From Radiobacillus kanasensis (GTDB taxonomy: Bacteria; Bacillota; Bacilli; Bacillales; Amphibacillaceae), in the NCBI RefSeq assembly GCF_021049245.1, contig NZ_CP088020.1:2486001-2550000 (forward strand): a DNA stretch of 64,000 bases, written 5' to 3'. The notes beneath the pieces were generated by a model. It was not told where the DNA came from and searched no databases. It saw only the letters and a list, made by a program, of their open reading frames with translations. Below, piece after piece: positions 33,944 through 41,276 of this stretch; the first letter of the stretch is position 1, and each line of letters begins with the position of its first letter. The position numbers and the translations under genes are program-made.

Positions 33944-34258
33944 ATGAAATGGAGTAGACTTCTAGTAGCGGCTGGAATAGGTGCATTAGTTGGATATGTA
34001 GTGAAAGAACAGGTGAATACAACAACCTCTTATTCCCCGGAGAAAGCACTAAATTCGGCGAAGGAAGCTTTTCGTAAAGAAGGCCCAATTAGTGGGTCTT
34101 GGATATATATGAAAACGAAGGAATTAGTGAAGAATGGATTAACCTATACGGTTTACCATGGTGGTATTACAAGGACCGTTGAAGGGGAAGACACACCGTT
34201 TGAATTTTATGTAGATGCACATACAGGAACGATTGTAGAGGTAGCAGAATCTGCATAA
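33944..34258 (+). CDS. ytzB: PepSY-domain protein YtzB
   Basis: A 104-residue protein with a hydrophobic N-terminus ([16 protein letters not shown]) and a PepSY-like domain ([28 protein letters not shown]). It is likely membrane-anchored. AGAGGTGAC precedes the ATG at 33944. It is divergent from ytoP, as in B. subtilis. Confidence 0.85.
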   Translation: MKWSRLLVAAGIGALVGYVVKEQVNTTTSYSPEKALNSAKEAFRKEGPISGSWIYMKTKELVKNGLTYTVYHGGITRTVEGEDTPFEFYVDAHTGTIVEVAESA

Positions 34259-34322
34259 GATCAAAGCTGTTGCAGCATGTTATCCACACTAAGCCCATTT
34301 TTTAATATCCTAGGCAAAGATT

Positions 34323-34357
34323 AAGGCGCTGGAGAATCGACTCTCCAACGCCTTTTT
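34323..34357. terminator. Bidirectional terminator between ytzB and trmB
   Basis: Stem AAGGCG..TGGAGA/TCTCCA..CGCCTT with one internal mismatch, then TTTTT. Serves both convergent genes. Confidence 0.85.
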
Positions 34358-34997
34358 ATTTTACAAAACGTGCCCTACAACGGTATATGGGCATTCCTTT
34401 ATTCGAAAACTTTTCCTCATACTCTGTTTTCACATTCGTAGGATCCTCCATGGCATGTAAATCTAACACGACTTCCTCTAGAACTAGTCCAAACTGAGAA
34501 AAACTAACGAGCGAGTATTCGAAAAGTCCTTTATTATCGGTTTTTAAAACAATCTCACCGTCTTGCTTCAAAATATGACAGTATTGCTCCAAAAATGTTT
34601 TAAAGGTGAGTCTTCTCTTTTCATGCTTCGTTTTTGGCCAAGGATCAGAAAAGTTTAAATAAATTTTTTCGATTTCATGTTGGCCAAACATCTCACGTAA
34701 GTCCTTCGCATTTTCATTCACTAGACGAACGTTATCTTGTTCCGAATCCTTCACTTTTTGTACAGCACTGATAATAATGCTTTTAGCAATTTCAATTCCT
34801 ACAAAATTTGTATCGGGATACTGCTTTGCCATTCCGGAAATAAATTGACCTTTTCCTGTTCCTATCTCCAAGTGAATGGGATGATCATTATGAAATACTT
34901 CATTCCAGTTTTCTTTATATTCAAAAGGTTGGTGGATAACAATATGATCATTCTCTTTCAGAAAATCATCCGCCCATGGCTTGTTTCTGGCTCTCAT
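34356..34997 (-). CDS. trmB: tRNA (guanine-N7)-methyltransferase
   Basis: A 213-residue methyltransferase modifying G46 in tRNA. Visible features: LEIGTGKGQFI (SAM loop), FVGIEIAKSI, YLNFSDPWPKTKHEKRRLT (catalytic motif), and a C-terminal MPIYRCRARF. Start follows GAGTGTAG. In B. subtilis trmB is followed at once by ytzH and ytmP; here a 4.9-kb segment separates them. Confidence 0.95.
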   Translation of the reverse strand: MRARNKPWADDFLKENDHIVIHQPFEYKENWNEVFHNDHPIHLEIGTGKGQFISGMAKQYPDTNFVGIEIAKSIIISAVQKVKDSEQDNVRLVNENAKDLREMFGQHEIEKIYLNFSDPWPKTKHEKRRLTFKTFLEQYCHILKQDGEIVLKTDNKGLFEYSLVSFSQFGLVLEEVVLDLHAMEDPTNVKTEYEEKFSNKGMPIYRCRARFVK

Positions 34998-35256
34998 ATC
35001 TACACTCCTCGATTGTATTTCGCTTAAAAGCGTACCACGATTTTTAAAAAAACAAAAGATAAATGAGAAATCTGAAGAATTAGCTAGGATAACGGAAGAT
35101 ATTCTAACATTATCTCTTATGTAACAGCTATTTATCGGTGAGACATTCTCTTCCTCCTTAAAGGATTCATATACGTCTTTCCCCTGTTTGGAGTGTAAAC
35201 GCTTCCTGTCTTATGCTTAATCACATCACATTAAAACATTAGGAGGAAACACGTTA

Positions 35257-35418
35257 GTGAAACTATTACAAAGCACCTTAGAAATGGGAGTTGTTGGACT
35301 ATTCTCCCTATTTTTCATAGGGTATGCCGTATTTATCTATCCTATCGAAATGATTAATCAAAAAACGAATCGCAAAGTTCGTGAAAATAAAGTCAAATAT
35401 GCACCACAATTGGATTAA
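35257..35418 (+). CDS. Small membrane protein (53 aa)
   Basis: A 53-residue protein with one membrane helix (GVVGLFSLFFIGYAVFIYPI) and a basic tail. The GTG start follows AGGAGG by ten bases. It is ended by a strong terminator. Function unknown. Isolated single-gene unit at the edge of the accessory island. Confidence 0.65.
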   Translation: MKLLQSTLEMGVVGLFSLFFIGYAVFIYPIEMINQKTNRKVRENKVKYAPQLD

Positions 35419-35486
35419 AGAAAAAACGAAATCTTGAAACTATCGGTTCTATCCTCGGATGAAAGCAATAAATCGCATACAAATTA

Positions 35487-35525
35487 GGGGTACAAATCGC
35501 ACATCGATTTGTACCCCGTTTTTTT
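35487..35525 (+). terminator. Terminator after the 53-aa gene
   Basis: GGGGTACAAATCG/CGATTTGTACCCC with a five-base loop and seven T residues. Confidence 0.9.
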
Positions 35526-35647
35526 GATATATAGGTATTTATACTTTCTGTTCGAGTGTTATTGAAATAGAAGTTGGGGATTAAAGTATTGAATATCGCA
35601 CAATAACTTTATGAATCACTCAGTCGATTTGATAAATAAAAGGTATC

Positions 35648-35745
35648 TGAGTATTGCGGATAAATTGAGCCAGAGCTATGCGGAGTTTTGAGCCACTGTT
35701 TGCGGATGACTGAGCCAGTGTATGCCGAAAGAGAGCCACTTTTGA
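35648..35745. repeat. Imperfect 22-bp tandem repeats (left island edge)
   Basis: Units beginning TGAGCCA and containing ATGCGGA repeat every 22-23 bp at about 35648, 35666, 35689, 35711 and 35732. An inverted copy of the same array lies at 38831-38905. No gene is visible between 35526 and 35987. Confidence 0.7.
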
Positions 35746-35987
35746 TTACACCTAAAAGAATGTACCACTTGTTGTGAAATATTAGGGCAAAAAGATAGGG
35801 TTTTTGTTCAACAGTATGGCCTTTTAGTTGAATAAGTAGGATGAATTTCGAAAAAACTTTGTTATAACAGAACATCTTTATTGTCACCCGTCAGTTCCAT
35901 AAAAGCGCGTCAGTTAATTGAACAAATCACAATATAAATTAGCAGTATTCAATGATTATATAGGTGTTTATAAGATTAAGGAAAAAC

Positions 35988-36587
35988 CTATGGTTTAGCC
36001 CATATCAAATATAAATAACCTGCCAAGTAGCGCTCCTCTCTAATAAGTTTTAAATCAGACTTTTTTATAATTTCAGAAATATTCCTGTTCTGGTGGCACC
36101 CTACAACCTTTAGCATCAAAGGATCCAAGGAATTCTGCAGCCATGCCAATGGTTTGTTTTTACTAATACCATGCTCCATCATCAGTATTTTCCCTTCTGG
36201 CTTACACCACTTTTGAAAGCTATTTAGGACATTGCCAGGTTCTTTATAGGCGCATAAACTAGCAGAAGATACGATAGTGTCAAAGCTGTTTTCGTTAAAT
36301 TCAACCGTTTCGACATCTTTTTGTATGAGAGCCGTTTTAAAAGGATAATTTTTTGCCGCATTCTGTGCCGTTTTCAACATTTCATAACTAAAATCCAATC
36401 CTGTCAATTCAATATCACTACTGTAGAAGGGGAAATTAAGTCCAGAACCAATGGCAACTTCCAATACCTTTCCTTTAGCTTCTTGAAAAATTCGTTGGCG
36501 AAACTTATATGCCTGACCGTAATTTCGTCGTTTATTGTATTTTTTTGCCTGTTTATCAAACTTTTTAATTAGTGATTGACGATCCAT
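35988..36587 (-). CDS. Class I SAM-dependent methyltransferase
   Basis: A 199-residue methyltransferase: KVLEVAIGSGLNFPFY (SAM loop), LTGLDFSYEML, FDTIVSSASLCAYKEP, ILMMEHGIS. The pattern recalls UbiE/phospholipid N-methyltransferase-like enzymes. It is the last gene of the TetR-hydrolase operon, 87 bases after the hydrolase. Substrate unknown. The start at 36587 is preferred; a further ATG lies upstream. Confidence 0.8.
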   Translation of the reverse strand: MDRQSLIKKFDKQAKKYNKRRNYGQAYKFRQRIFQEAKGKVLEVAIGSGLNFPFYSSDIELTGLDFSYEMLKTAQNAAKNYPFKTALIQKDVETVEFNENSFDTIVSSASLCAYKEPGNVLNSFQKWCKPEGKILMMEHGISKNKPLAWLQNSLDPLMLKVVGCHQNRNISEIIKKSDLKLIREERYLAGYLYLIWAKP

Positions 36588-36674
36588 ATCATCTATCAAT
36601 CTCCTGTCCATTTAGGTTATTTTATTTAGAGAAATCTATCCATTTTAGTTAGGGATATACATCTCTCTTTTGAC

Positions 36675-37649
36675 TCAACTGTTAATTTCTTCATCTGTTC
36701 TACTCAAGTCGAGTAAGTCCCAGATCGCTTCGACCACTTCATCTGGAGAATCCGTGTGGATCGTGGTATGTCCAGCATTTTTGAGTATTCGATGTTCCCC
36801 ACGCGGAACTGAATTTGCCAATTTTGTGTAAATGGTATTTTTTATATTATTGAATGGATCAGTAGTTTCACGCAGGAATGATTTACTCGTAAGCGGAGTC
36901 ATGAATGGGTCAATTCCCATCGCTGTATATACAATCAACGGGATGTCCCGCAATTCCCCTCCTTTATGGACTTCATCGTATAGCTCGCTGTTCAAGTTTT
37001 TCCTTTCTATAATTGTTTTCGATAATGTCCTAAGATGAAATTCAATCAATGGTTCACGTATCGAATCCGGCCATTTCATAAACATATGTTCGAATAAACC
37101 ACGGAAGGTCCGCTTGTAAGTTAGGAGTGTCCGAAGGATGGCGAAACCCTGCGGAAATAGGTAGCGTTTCTTTAACTTTGGTGTATTGGTGAGAAAGTCC
37201 TCGTGAGGTGGTTCTAACAGAAGCATTCCCGCTACTTCATCTGGAAACTGTTGAGCGTAGCGGCATGCGTAAATTCCACCCAACGAATGGCCGACGAATA
37301 AATAAGGAGCTGGTACACCAGCGGTGTGTAACAGACTCCGTAATTCATCAGCGACCTCGAGGGCACTTCGAGGCAGCTTAACCTGATCGCTCCAGCCCGT
37401 TCCCGCTCGATCATAGATCACTGATGTTGTACGCTGACTAATTTGATTGTGAATATTCAGATAATCAAGTCCGACCAAGCCCGCTGCTGGTAAAAATACT
37501 ACTGCTGGACTTCCGGTCCCAGCACAGTCGAGTAACAAGTGTCGTTCCTCCACTTTATAAAAACGTCCAATCGGCGGTCCATTGTCTAAGGAATTATCAC
37601 CTTGGTGTTTATTTGTATAATCCTTCATCGCTAATATCAAGACCTCCAT
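36675..37649 (-). CDS. Alpha/beta hydrolase
   Basis: A 324-residue hydrolase. GHSLGG (nucleophile serine, about residue 115) and the C-terminal GHTTIH (catalytic His) are visible; AGTGWSD and VFLPAAGLVG fit the oxyanion region. An inserted cap region lies at about 150-210. It follows the TetR gene by ten bases and is co-transcribed. It may degrade or modify a small lipophilic compound sensed by the TetR protein. Confidence 0.85.
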   Translation of the reverse strand: MEVLILAMKDYTNKHQGDNSLDNGPPIGRFYKVEERHLLLDCAGTGSPAVVFLPAAGLVGLDYLNIHNQISQRTTSVIYDRAGTGWSDQVKLPRSALEVADELRSLLHTAGVPAPYLFVGHSLGGIYACRYAQQFPDEVAGMLLLEPPHEDFLTNTPKLKKRYLFPQGFAILRTLLTYKRTFRGLFEHMFMKWPDSIREPLIEFHLRTLSKTIIERKNLNSELYDEVHKGGELRDIPLIVYTAMGIDPFMTPLTSKSFLRETTDPFNNIKNTIYTKLANSVPRGEHRILKNAGHTTIHTDSPDEVVEAIWDLLDLSRTDEEINS

Positions 37650-37659
37650 TTATTAATTC

Positions 37660-38283
37660 CTATTTGTAAAAGATTTTCCTGAGTTCATTAAGGTAATCAT
37701 CAAGTTCTGAAAGAATATTGTCATAATCTAATTGAGTAATTTCTGAGTTTCTAATATCCTCTAGTAGCTGATTGGTAAAACCAATATTCGACCAAAAAAT
37801 AAGCTGCTTGCCTCTTTCAACGTCCAGCCCTTCCCTGAATTTAGATTCATCAACCTTATCAAACATAGTCTCGTGGCATAATAATTGTTTCTCATTAACT
37901 CTTCCTTCTAGCTCCTTGTTGATTTCATAAGAATTCGTGGTAGCAGTAATTTTAATAAATTCGAAAATCCAAGGATGCTTTTGCAGCAACTCAATCTGGA
38001 GAAGATATGATTGGCGCAATTTTTCAAAAATATCTTGTTCGTTAAAATTCATTAAATCAAGATATTCTTTGTTAATCATGTCAGTGCAATAATCATAAAG
38101 GAATAGAAAAAGGCTCTTTTTGCTATTTACATAGTGGAACATTAACCCCTTTGAAATTCCAGACTCTTTTGCAATAACATTTGTCGAGGCATCATCAAAG
38201 CCCTTCGTGGCAAATTCTTTTAATGCCGCATTTAAAATAACATCTTTTCTTTTGGATTCCAGATTCAAAAGTTTTGGAAGCAT
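37660..38283 (-). CDS. TetR/AcrR-family regulator
   Basis: A 207-residue regulator with an N-terminal HTH (RKDVILNAALKEFATKGFDD, NVIAKESGISKGLMFHYV) and a ligand-binding C-terminal domain. AAGGTGG lies five bases before the ATG at 38283. It heads the operon and probably represses itself and the hydrolase/methyltransferase through two identical operators at 38305 and 38338. Confidence 0.9.
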   Translation of the reverse strand: MLPKLLNLESKRKDVILNAALKEFATKGFDDASTNVIAKESGISKGLMFHYVNSKKSLFLFLYDYCTDMINKEYLDLMNFNEQDIFEKLRQSYLLQIELLQKHPWIFEFIKITATTNSYEINKELEGRVNEKQLLCHETMFDKVDESKFREGLDVERGKQLIFWSNIGFTNQLLEDIRNSEITQLDYDNILSELDDYLNELRKIFYK

Positions 38284-38304
38284 AACAACCACCTTTTTTC
38301 ACTT

Positions 38305-38354
38305 TTTACCTATAAGGTCAATTTTATTATAATCATATTTACCTAAAAGGTCAA
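38305..38354 (-). promoter_or_regulatory. TetR operon promoter with two operators
   Basis: Minus strand TTGACC (38354-38349), 17 bases, TATAAT (38331-38326). Two copies of the pseudo-palindrome TTGACCTTWTAGGTAAA lie at 38354-38338 (covering the -35) and 38321-38305 (covering the start site), 33 bp apart. Confidence 0.8.
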
Positions 38355-38464
38355 TAATTTTTAGCCCGTTCTGGATTTTCACACGCTTATCAGTCCGTGT
38401 GAAGCTCATATCCGAACTGAAATTAGAAGTCACATTGGTATCCAGGATGATCATCACTACGTGA

Positions 38465-38505
38465 AAAAGAAAAGTCCAAGCACCCTGCACTTGGACTTTA
38501 TTTAT
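38465..38505. terminator. Bidirectional hairpin terminator
   Basis: AAAGTCCAAG/CTTGGACTTT with a nine-base loop; U-rich on both sides. It isolates the TetR operon. From 38506 to 38830 I see no gene. Confidence 0.65.
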
Positions 38506-38830
38506 TAAAAATACTCTTGATAAGGGACTTGGTTCCTTTTAGTTTGTATAATAACTATAAGATTTTTGATCCAAAACCTATGCCTTTATATCTTTGACTA
38601 TCCAGAAGGAATGAAGTGGTAAACAGTCTGCCATTCAATAGCTGCAATTAACTATCAGTAAAAATACAAAATAAGAAACTTTGACAAACAATTTAACACA
38701 CAGAGTAAAGGGGCCACTCTACTTTGCCTAAGACAGTGCAAATTAGGTACCAACATTGACTTAACTTACAGTCAATGGAAAACAGCTTCTCTACGGCTCT
38801 TGCTCATCCCATAAAAGAATAGTTCTATTC

Positions 38831-38905
38831 GTGGCTCTCTACTTCGCAAATGATGGCTCAAAACTCCGCTTAAGTGGTTCAATTCATCCACAATAATCCG
38901 TATCC
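38831..38905. repeat. Inverted copy of the 22-bp repeats (right island edge)
   Basis: On the minus strand, units TGAACCACTTAAGCGGAGTTT and TGAGCCATCATTTGCGAAGTAGA match the array at 35648-35745. The two arrays are in inverted orientation and flank the TetR-hydrolase-methyltransferase operon. Confidence 0.65.
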
Positions 38906-38927
38906 ACCTGGTTAGGGTATTGCTGTA

Positions 38928-39053
38928 ATGTACACGAAAGATGGGCAAATCATTACTAGTATTTCTCCATATACTATCAACGCTGATACAGAATTATGTG
39001 TGGAACCTGGAGCCATCCTTGAAGAAATAGGTATATATTGGAGCTTATGTTAA
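38928..39053 (+). pseudogene. Short gene remnant
   Basis: A 41-codon frame starting MYTKDGQIITSISPYTINAD and containing CVEPGAILEEIG. It reads like a conserved domain fragment, has no ribosome site and is cut off on both sides. Family not recognised. A further 31-codon fragment (starts MSNNLINPITMNLHVKSVLE) lies at 39148-39240. Confidence 0.35.
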
Positions 39054-39321
39054 AATATTTTATAGGTACTAATTATTAAACGCAGCAAAATAATGCAAAA
39101 GAAAAGAACATATTAATGAATTTGTTAAATAACTTAAACGAAGGGGATGTCTAACAATTTAATAAATCCAATTACTATGAACTTACATGTAAAGTCAGTA
39201 TTAGAAGGCGATGCTTTGTATGAGGAGTATTTTAAGAATTAATCGCCCTGTTAAAACCATTTCTAATATTTGGCTTTGCACCTTATTACTAATCATATAT
39301 AAGTAAAAGGGACTGGAAGAA

Positions 39322-39590
39322 AAGACGTATAAAAAGGCAGATAAGGTTTTACCTGAACAACTACTCGTGACATTCAAAATAGCATCCAAGGTGAAACAAT
39401 ATATATTCCGAAAAAAAAGGAAAATTATCAAAAATGGGGAACACGCTCTGACGGTAGAGACCTAATAGATGAAAGAAATATGGATATCGAAATCGCCTTC
39501 AACAGCGGTAAGTCTATTTTTTATTTAGTTAACAAATATTCTCTTTCCATAGAGCAATCAAAAAGATTGTTTATACTTAAAATAGAATAG
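39322..39590 (+). pseudogene. CD3324-type (Mor-like) HTH protein, frameshifted
   Basis: Two frames together give a small regulator of the Mor/CD3324 type. The first reads YKKADKVLPEQLL; the second, shifted by one, reads RDIQNSIQGETIYIPKKKEN, then KWGTRSDGRDLIDERN and a C-terminal HTH-like half. One missing base near 39366 explains the break, and no ATG precedes the first part. It is followed by an intact terminator. Confidence 0.65.
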
Positions 39591-39593
39591 AAG

Positions 39594-39629
39594 TCACTGG
39601 GTATCTTTTTGCATAACCAGTGTTTTTTT
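39594..39629 (+). terminator. Terminator after the pseudogene
   Basis: CACTGG/CCAGTG with TAT/ATA extension, then seven T residues. From 39630 to 39893 no gene is visible; the stretch holds the ytzH upstream region. Confidence 0.75.
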
Positions 39630-39893
39630 ATTATCAATAAGTTGCCCTTAAAATTTAAAATAAATGATAACGATCGTTCAAGTCAATTTTGAACTAGAAA
39701 GCTTATTCAATTAATGGTTACATTATGTGAGTATATCATTGAGGCAAAGAAATTTTTTTCATGTTACTTGACGTTTCAAACATGACCTTCTCTTCTAATA
39801 ATAGAACACATAATTCTGACCCAATTTTTTTTATCGATAAAGAAATATTTTCACTTTTTCCGTGCAAACTAACGGCAAAGGTGGGGTAAAAAG

Positions 39894-40175
39894 ATGTCGT
39901 TAACTGTTCAAGATCAATTACGTGTGTTACAGGATTTATTAAGCGAGCATTGTGAAGAATGCTGTGGCCGGATATCAGAGTGTCAACAAATCAAACGAAT
40001 CGTTCAGTCCGTTATGGCCAATGAATCGATTGACAACGAAGAACTCTTACAACTACTACCCGAAATATATAACTATGGTAGACAGGGAGAAATTGCTCAA
40101 AATTTGGATGAGCACATTACTACGAACCAAGAAAATTTACAAAATTGGGTCCATACGATTCAACTGACCGATTAA
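39894..40175 (+). CDS. ytzH: YtzH-like protein
   Basis: A 93-residue, helical, Cys-containing protein (EHCEECCGRISECQQI). Size and position next to ytmP match B. subtilis YtzH. Function unknown. AAAGGTGGGG precedes the ATG. It is convergent with ytmP, overlapping it by four bases; in B. subtilis ytzH lies between trmB and ytmP. Confidence 0.8.
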   Translation: MSLTVQDQLRVLQDLLSEHCEECCGRISECQQIKRIVQSVMANESIDNEELLQLLPEIYNYGRQGEIAQNLDEHITTNQENLQNWVHTIQLTD

Positions 40176-40960
40176 ATATTTGATTGTACACGTGCCAATA
40201 GCCTTCTTAATTGTATTAAATATTGTTGGGCTTTGGCACTGCTCTTTTCTTTTTCCTTTAGTAAGTTGGAAACATGATACAACATCAAATACCAATACAT
40301 ACGTTCTTTAATAAACTCATTGGTTGCTCCATACTGCTCCAACCACATGCCCCAATCCTCTTCAGGTATATACCAGAACAACAGCATTCCAATATCCATC
40401 GCTGGATCCGCGACCTTTGCACTATCCCAATCAATAAGAAAAAGTTGACCATCCTCTGATAATAACCAATTGTTATGGTTTAAATCACAGTGACAGACTA
40501 CTTGTGGTTGATTTTCGACATAAGATAACGTTTCTTTTAAGTATTTAAAAGCTTGATAGAGCTCTATTTGATCTGGTTGAACATTACGAAATGCTAATCT
40601 TATTTCACGAAGTAATTCATTTGGTAATATAGGAGCTTTCCCTATTTTTAAAAGCATGTCCAAAAGCTCAGGAGAATGATGTATTTTACTAAGCATTCGG
40701 GCTACTTGCGGATGTTGCATTTCTTCTGGGTCAAGCTCTCGCCCTTCCAACCAGTGTTGCGCCGTAATGACATCACCATTCGCCATTCGTTTCGTCCATA
40801 GCAACTTAGGGACGATGCCTTCCGCTGAAAGAACAGCAAGAAACGGCGAAGAATTTCGCTTTAGAAAGAGGCGCTTCTCATGATTTGATGCCATATATGC
40901 TTCTCCAGTTGAACCACCTGCTGGCGTAATTGTCCAATCCGTTCCAAATAGTTGTTCCAC
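40172..40960 (-). CDS. ytmP: Aminoglycoside phosphotransferase-like kinase YtmP
   Basis: A 262-residue kinase-fold protein. The catalytic loop VVCHCDLNHNNWL and metal-binding IDWDSA are present; the N-terminus has a Gly-rich TPAGGSTGEAY. Substrate unknown; members may phosphorylate choline-like or sugar substrates. The start is a GTG at 40960 after TTGAGGGTG, giving MEQLFG as in relatives; a longer frame upstream has no ribosome site. Confidence 0.85.
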   Translation of the reverse strand: MEQLFGTDWTITPAGGSTGEAYMASNHEKRLFLKRNSSPFLAVLSAEGIVPKLLWTKRMANGDVITAQHWLEGRELDPEEMQHPQVARMLSKIHHSPELLDMLLKIGKAPILPNELLREIRLAFRNVQPDQIELYQAFKYLKETLSYVENQPQVVCHCDLNHNNWLLSEDGQLFLIDWDSAKVADPAMDIGMLLFWYIPEEDWGMWLEQYGATNEFIKERMYWYLMLYHVSNLLKEKEKSSAKAQQYLIQLRRLLARVQSNI

Positions 40961-41149
40961 TCGTTTCACCCTCAATATTTTGCTCGTACACATTGCATCT
41001 ATGATTAAAATCTATCAATCTATTTCGTCATTATTTTTAAAGTGAGACATACTATAGATTAACCTATTTTCGACCTATTTTTCAAGGATAAATTTTGACA
41101 TTTTCTTTGAAACTTTGAATTTATCATTCTTAATCGAGAAGACTCCTTC

Positions 41150-41179
41150 AAATTGCTAAGCAATTAGTGGAAGATGAAT
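41150..41179. repeat. Candidate left-end hairpin of the IS605-like element
   Basis: AATTGCT-A-AGCAATT, extended by CTTC/GAAG. Its sequence resembles the right-end hairpin at 43040-43070 (both TTC.AAATG-type stems with TTAGCA), as expected for IS200/IS605 ends recognised by the same transposase. Confidence 0.45.
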
Positions 41180-41212
41180 CGATTTTCACTACGAAAAAAG
41201 TGTAATTTCTAA

Positions 41213-41242
41213 TTGACGAACATATGTTCCTCTCGGTAAAAT
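41213..41242 (+). promoter_or_regulatory. LexA-controlled promoter of the TnpB-like gene
   Basis: TTGACG (41213-41218), 18 bases, TAAAAT (41237-41242). CGAACATATGTTCC (41217-41230) matches the B. subtilis LexA consensus CGAACRNRYGTTYC at every position and overlaps the -35 and spacer. The tnpB-like ATG is 35 bases after the -10. Confidence 0.7.
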
Positions 41243-41276
41243 ATTCTTATAGTATTCAAAAGGAGATGGCTGGCGA

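Noticed and set aside
33798..34088. N-terminal extension of ytoP by 97 codons
   Set aside because: A good Shine-Dalgarno precedes 33797, and the shorter protein has the family length; the extension overlaps the ytzB promoter region.
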